Under the pieces are notes generated by a model. It ran no database searches and was not told the origin of the DNA. It saw only the letters and a list, made by a program, of their open reading frames with translations. This document shows positions 61,074 to 64,000 of a stretch of 64,000 nucleotides of DNA, piece after piece. The DNA is taken from positions 1-64,000 of the forward strand of contig NZ_PNCI01000076.1 in assembly GCF_005887095.1 (NCBI RefSeq), written 5' to 3'. How positions within the stretch are numbered: the stretch's first letter is position 1; every line of letters begins with the position of its first letter. The DNA comes from Pseudoalteromonas rubra. GTDB taxonomy: Bacteria; Pseudomonadota; Gammaproteobacteria; Enterobacterales; Alteromonadaceae. The position numbers were made by a program, and so were the translations under genes.

Positions 61074-62021
61074 ATGGATCTGACACTCAGACAAAAAGCC
61101 GCAGGACTACTGGAAGCCAGTGGCCGATTCAGAAAAGCCGGACATGCAATTGATGTATTTCTGATCACCTTGATCATTGTCAACGTGATAGCCATTGTAC
61201 TTGAATCCGTGCCTGCACTGGCCATACGTTATCACGACCTATTCTTCTACATCGAAGTGATCTCCGTCGCCATTTTTACCATTGAGTACCTGCTGAGGCT
61301 ATGGTGTTGTGTGGATAAACTCGAGTTTAAACACACCTCAGGCAACAATATTAGAAAACGCCTGCGTTATGTGCTCTCTCCTTTAGCCATTATCGATCTG
61401 CTGGCGATTCTCCCTACTCTGTTAATGGTGTTCTTCTCTTTTGACCTGCGCTTTTTACGGGTATTCCGGTTACTACGCATCTTCAAACTCACCCGTTATT
61501 CCCGCGCAATGCAGTTACTGCTGGCAGCGTTCAGAGAAGAAAGTAGCTCACTCCTTGCCGCTTTTTTTATTATGTCACTGGTACTGATTGTGGCCTCGTG
61601 TGGTATTTATCTGATCGAGCACGATGTACAGCCCGATAAGTTTGGTTCTATCCCTGCTGCTATGTGGTGGGCCATGGCTACCCTCACGACAGTCGGATAT
61701 GGTGACGTCGTGCCTATTACGCCATTAGGGCGCTTTTTTGGTGGGGTGATCACTTTGCTAAGTATGGGGATGGTCGCTATTCCCACAGGTCTGCTGGCAT
61801 CGAGTTTTGCAGATCAACTCAGAAAACGACGGGATGCTTTCAACGAAGCCGTCCTGCATTCCCTGAGCGACGGTAAAGTCGATGAACAAGAAAAAGAGCA
61901 CCTGGAGGCGCTGCGAATTGAGCTGGGGCTGAGTGCCGTAGAGGCGAATCAGGCCATTAAAATGATGACCAGCCAGCGTGTGCACGACCACTATTGCCGC
62001 CATTGTGGAGGTAAGCTGTAA
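61074..62021 (+). CDS. Voltage-gated-type potassium channel (6TM)
   Basis: The 315-residue protein has six transmembrane helices. The fourth carries regularly spaced arginines (RFLRVFRLLRIFKLTRYSR), as in a voltage sensor. The pore loop has the K+ filter TTVGYGD near residue 213. The short C-terminus ends HDHYCRHCGGKL, a CxxC that could bind metal. The start is uncertain: AAGGTGA lies 12 bp before the ATG at 61074, while a GTG at 61059 is in frame. It follows patZ by about 40 bp. Confidence 0.88.
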   Translation: MDLTLRQKAAGLLEASGRFRKAGHAIDVFLITLIIVNVIAIVLESVPALAIRYHDLFFYIEVISVAIFTIEYLLRLWCCVDKLEFKHTSGNNIRKRLRYVLSPLAIIDLLAILPTLLMVFFSFDLRFLRVFRLLRIFKLTRYSRAMQLLLAAFREESSSLLAAFFIMSLVLIVASCGIYLIEHDVQPDKFGSIPAAMWWAMATLTTVGYGDVVPITPLGRFFGGVITLLSMGMVAIPTGLLASSFADQLRKRRDAFNEAVLHSLSDGKVDEQEKEHLEALRIELGLSAVEANQAIKMMTSQRVHDHYCRHCGGKL

Positions 62022-62029
62022 ACACAAAC

Positions 62030-62050
62030 TGGCCCGCTTTCCACGGGCCA
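62030..62050. terminator. Shared hairpin between channel and GGDEF-EAL genes
   Basis: TGGCCCG and CGGGCCA form a perfect 7-bp stem with a 7-base loop between the two convergent genes. On the minus strand it is followed by GTTTGTGTTT, a weak T-rich tail. Confidence 0.6.
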
Positions 62051-62069
62051 CTTCATGCCACTAATATGG

Positions 62070-64000
62070 CTAACTGGCGCGAGTAAACACCTGATGCCAG
62101 TTACGTATTAGTAATTCGCCGGCCTCCGGTGCCGGTAGTGCCTTACTAAACAAATAGCCCTGAAAACGCTCACACCCCAACATCCGCAAGAAAGACAACT
62201 GTTCCTTATTTTCTACCCCTTCAGCAACACAATACTTGCCCAGGCTATGCGCCAATGACAGAGTCGAGTGAATAATCACCTCATGTTCTTTATCTCGGCC
62301 AATATCGCTGACAAAACTGCGGTCAATTTTAAGTGCATCGACCGGATACTGTTTAAGATAAGTCAAAGATGAATAGCCAGTACCAAAGTCATCCATATAA
62401 AGACGGCACCCCAGAGCTCTGAGTTCATGCATTCGTGAAATGGCCTGTCGGGCATCCGCCATCATCACTGATTCAGTAATTTCAAACACCAGATAGCGAC
62501 CATCAACTTGATTACGCATCAGGATTTCCTTGATACGAACCAGTAAATCATCGTACTGAAAATCCAAAGCCGATAAATTGACTGAAATGTATAGGTCCGG
62601 GTGAGAGGTATGCCATTCTTTCAGATCAGCGAGTGCACGCTCCAGTGTCTGTAGCATAACCCGGGTAATGATCCCTGTCTGCTCTGCGGTATGAGCAAGT
62701 TCTTCAATACTATAGCTGGGATCCTGTGGCCAGCGTAATAACACTTCAAAACCCTCTACCGACATGTGGCTGGCATTAATGATCGGCTGATAATGATTGC
62801 GAAACGCTTCTTCCTGGTATGCTTTTAACAAAGCTTGCTCTATTGCCAGGGCGCGCTGCACTTGTTCATTAATCTCACGATGATAAAACTGATAGTCGGT
62901 CACCAAAGACTGTCTTGCATGGTTAAGAGCCGTCTCGGCCGCCTGATTCAGGTCAAACGCATCGCTGGCATCTTCTGGGAACATCGCAATACCCAGTTTT
63001 GCTTTAACATGTACCTGTTGCTGTTCAATCTCAAAGCCTTTTTCGAAGCGCTCAAGCAGGCAGTGGATATAGCGCATGACCTGCTCCACACTCGTTAGTT
63101 GCTCCATCAAAATATAGAAATCTCGTTCATTACCAATGGCGAGACTATCAACTTCGCGGAAGCAACACTGAAGGTTAGTCGCCAGTTTCTGGGTCACTAA
63201 CGCAAGAAAGTCATTGCCATAGGTATCCGCAAAACGCTGTAATCGACTGAATTTAATCGCGATGATGGCCAACGGCTGTCGTGATAAACGCGCTTGCTCA
63301 ATCGCATGTTGCACCCGGTCCATAAACAACACTTTGTTTGGCAGCTTGGTCAGAGCATCATAATTTGCCAACTGGTAAAGCTCTTTCTCTGTGCGTTTTT
63401 GCTTGCTGATATCGGTCAGGACCAAAATGTAGTGCTTATCTTCGGTGGCACTGATTTTTAGCAGAACTTGCCGCTTTTCTCCACTTGGCAACCTCAGTGT
63501 CTCTTCCGCAACATACAACTCACCGACTTTCAGTTTGCTGATCTCGCGCAAATACTTCATTCTGACATGACGTTCAAGGCCCAATGTTACACTGGTACTT
63601 GAGGAGGGCGCCTCACTGACACAAAAAGCACTTTGCAGGGCCTTATTACAAGCCAGAATCCGTAAATGCTTGTCAAAAATCATTACCCAATCTCGTGTCT
63701 GCTCAAACGCCGCACCAAACAAAGTTGCACGTTCCTCAAAGACACGCTCTCGCGTTAGGTTGGTATAGGTTCCGGCAACCTGTACAGGTACTCCATCTTG
63801 CCAGGCCATCACTTTGCCGTAGTCCTTATACCAGCGCCACTGCCCATTGATATGACGCAAGCGATAAGTACAGTCAATAAAGCCTTTTTCTGTCGACACA
63901 AATTCCAACCATTCAATGCGGAACAAAGCACGATCCTGAGGATGGATCAGCTCAAGATACTCATCCAGTACGATACTATCATTGCTGTAACCCAAGTCGC
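62070..64000 (-). CDS. PAS-GGDEF-EAL protein, 5' end outside window
   Basis: The visible 643 residues are the C-terminal part of a larger protein: a PAS fold (RLRHINGQWRWYKDYGKV), a second PAS-like domain, a GGDEF domain and an EAL domain. The GGDEF motif is lost (GNERDFY), so cyclase activity is unlikely. The EAL domain keeps the key sites: EVLLRW, ESVMMAD, DDFGTGYSSLTYL and AEGVENKEQL. Net activity is probably cyclic-di-GMP phosphodiesterase, with the degenerate GGDEF perhaps sensing GTP. The frame runs past position 64000, so the start is not visible. Confidence 0.9.
   Translation of the reverse strand, partial: DLGYSNDSIVLDEYLELIHPQDRALFRIEWLEFVSTEKGFIDCTYRLRHINGQWRWYKDYGKVMAWQDGVPVQVAGTYTNLTRERVFEERATLFGAAFEQTRDWVMIFDKHLRILACNKALQSAFCVSEAPSSSTSVTLGLERHVRMKYLREISKLKVGELYVAEETLRLPSGEKRQVLLKISATEDKHYILVLTDISKQKRTEKELYQLANYDALTKLPNKVLFMDRVQHAIEQARLSRQPLAIIAIKFSRLQRFADTYGNDFLALVTQKLATNLQCCFREVDSLAIGNERDFYILMEQLTSVEQVMRYIHCLLERFEKGFEIEQQQVHVKAKLGIAMFPEDASDAFDLNQAAETALNHARQSLVTDYQFYHREINEQVQRALAIEQALLKAYQEEAFRNHYQPIINASHMSVEGFEVLLRWPQDPSYSIEELAHTAEQTGIITRVMLQTLERALADLKEWHTSHPDLYISVNLSALDFQYDDLLVRIKEILMRNQVDGRYLVFEITESVMMADARQAISRMHELRALGCRLYMDDFGTGYSSLTYLKQYPVDALKIDRSFVSDIGRDKEHEVIIHSTLSLAHSLGKYCVAEGVENKEQLSFLRMLGCERFQGYLFSKALPAPEAGELLIRNWHQVFTRAS

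Overview
The window looks like the chromosome of a marine gammaproteobacterium of the order Alteromonadales, most likely Pseudoalteromonas or a close relative. This rests on gene content and order: the dnaQ/rnhA-yafS-gloB-mltD block, the yqcA-truC-yqcC / csrB / syd-queF block, the nrdR-ribD-ribE-ribBA-ribH-nusB-thiL-pgpA block and a thrLABC operon with its attenuator. Many M49, S9 and M17 peptidase genes fit the same group. I see no prophage, insertion sequence, CRISPR array or integron; this is ordinary core chromosome with a few notable small elements.

Layout. 1-205: tandem tRNA-Asp genes and their promoter. 233-6200: a TIGR03503-like membrane protein, DNA proofreading (dnaQ), RNase HI, a methyltransferase, glyoxalase II and lytic transglycosylase MltD. 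6226-9187: YqcA flavodoxin, TruC, YqcC, then DUF3549-DUF3301. 9314-10240: a non-coding region that reads, on the minus strand, as a very large CsrB-type regulatory RNA. It has about 40 AGGA motifs, a perfect-period 79-bp tandem array, an intrinsic terminator and an upstream UvrY/GacA-type box. 10234-14866: GNAT, DUF2789, DUF2310, Syd, QueF and a cyclophilin. 14763-21153: tamA-tamB followed by a periplasmic binding-like protein. 21330-27167: RraB, the helicase RadD (apparently starting at AUU), a short H-NS and a large sensor diguanylate cyclase. 27196-33074: riboflavin/NusB/ThiL/PgpA block. 33241-39548: glyA and the threonine operon. 39743-43984: response regulator, sensor kinase, RdgC and an HDOD protein. 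44312-54056: M49-like peptidase, HIT protein, S9 peptidase, chemoreceptor, M17 aminopeptidase and CstA. 54057-55587: a MITE-like palindromic element with a small ORF, then dinB under a LexA box. 55753-64000: Tas-type reductase, NUDIX hydrolase, a proline-rich membrane-anchored protein, the PatZ-type acetyltransferase, a voltage-gated-type K+ channel and a truncated PAS-GGDEF-EAL protein.

The main discovery candidate is the CsrB-like RNA. Its hairpins share a GGA loop but have different arms. Base changes between the tandem copies keep the stems paired (as G-U pairs) only if the minus strand is transcribed. Its place between yqcC and syd matches where I recall csrB in Escherichia coli. The leader of cstA, a known CsrA target in E. 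coli, carries an AGGA close to its Shine-Dalgarno, so part of the same circuit may lie in this window. Secondary points are the AUU start of radD, a RibBA whose cyclohydrolase II half has lost its zinc cysteines, and the small palindromic element upstream of dinB.
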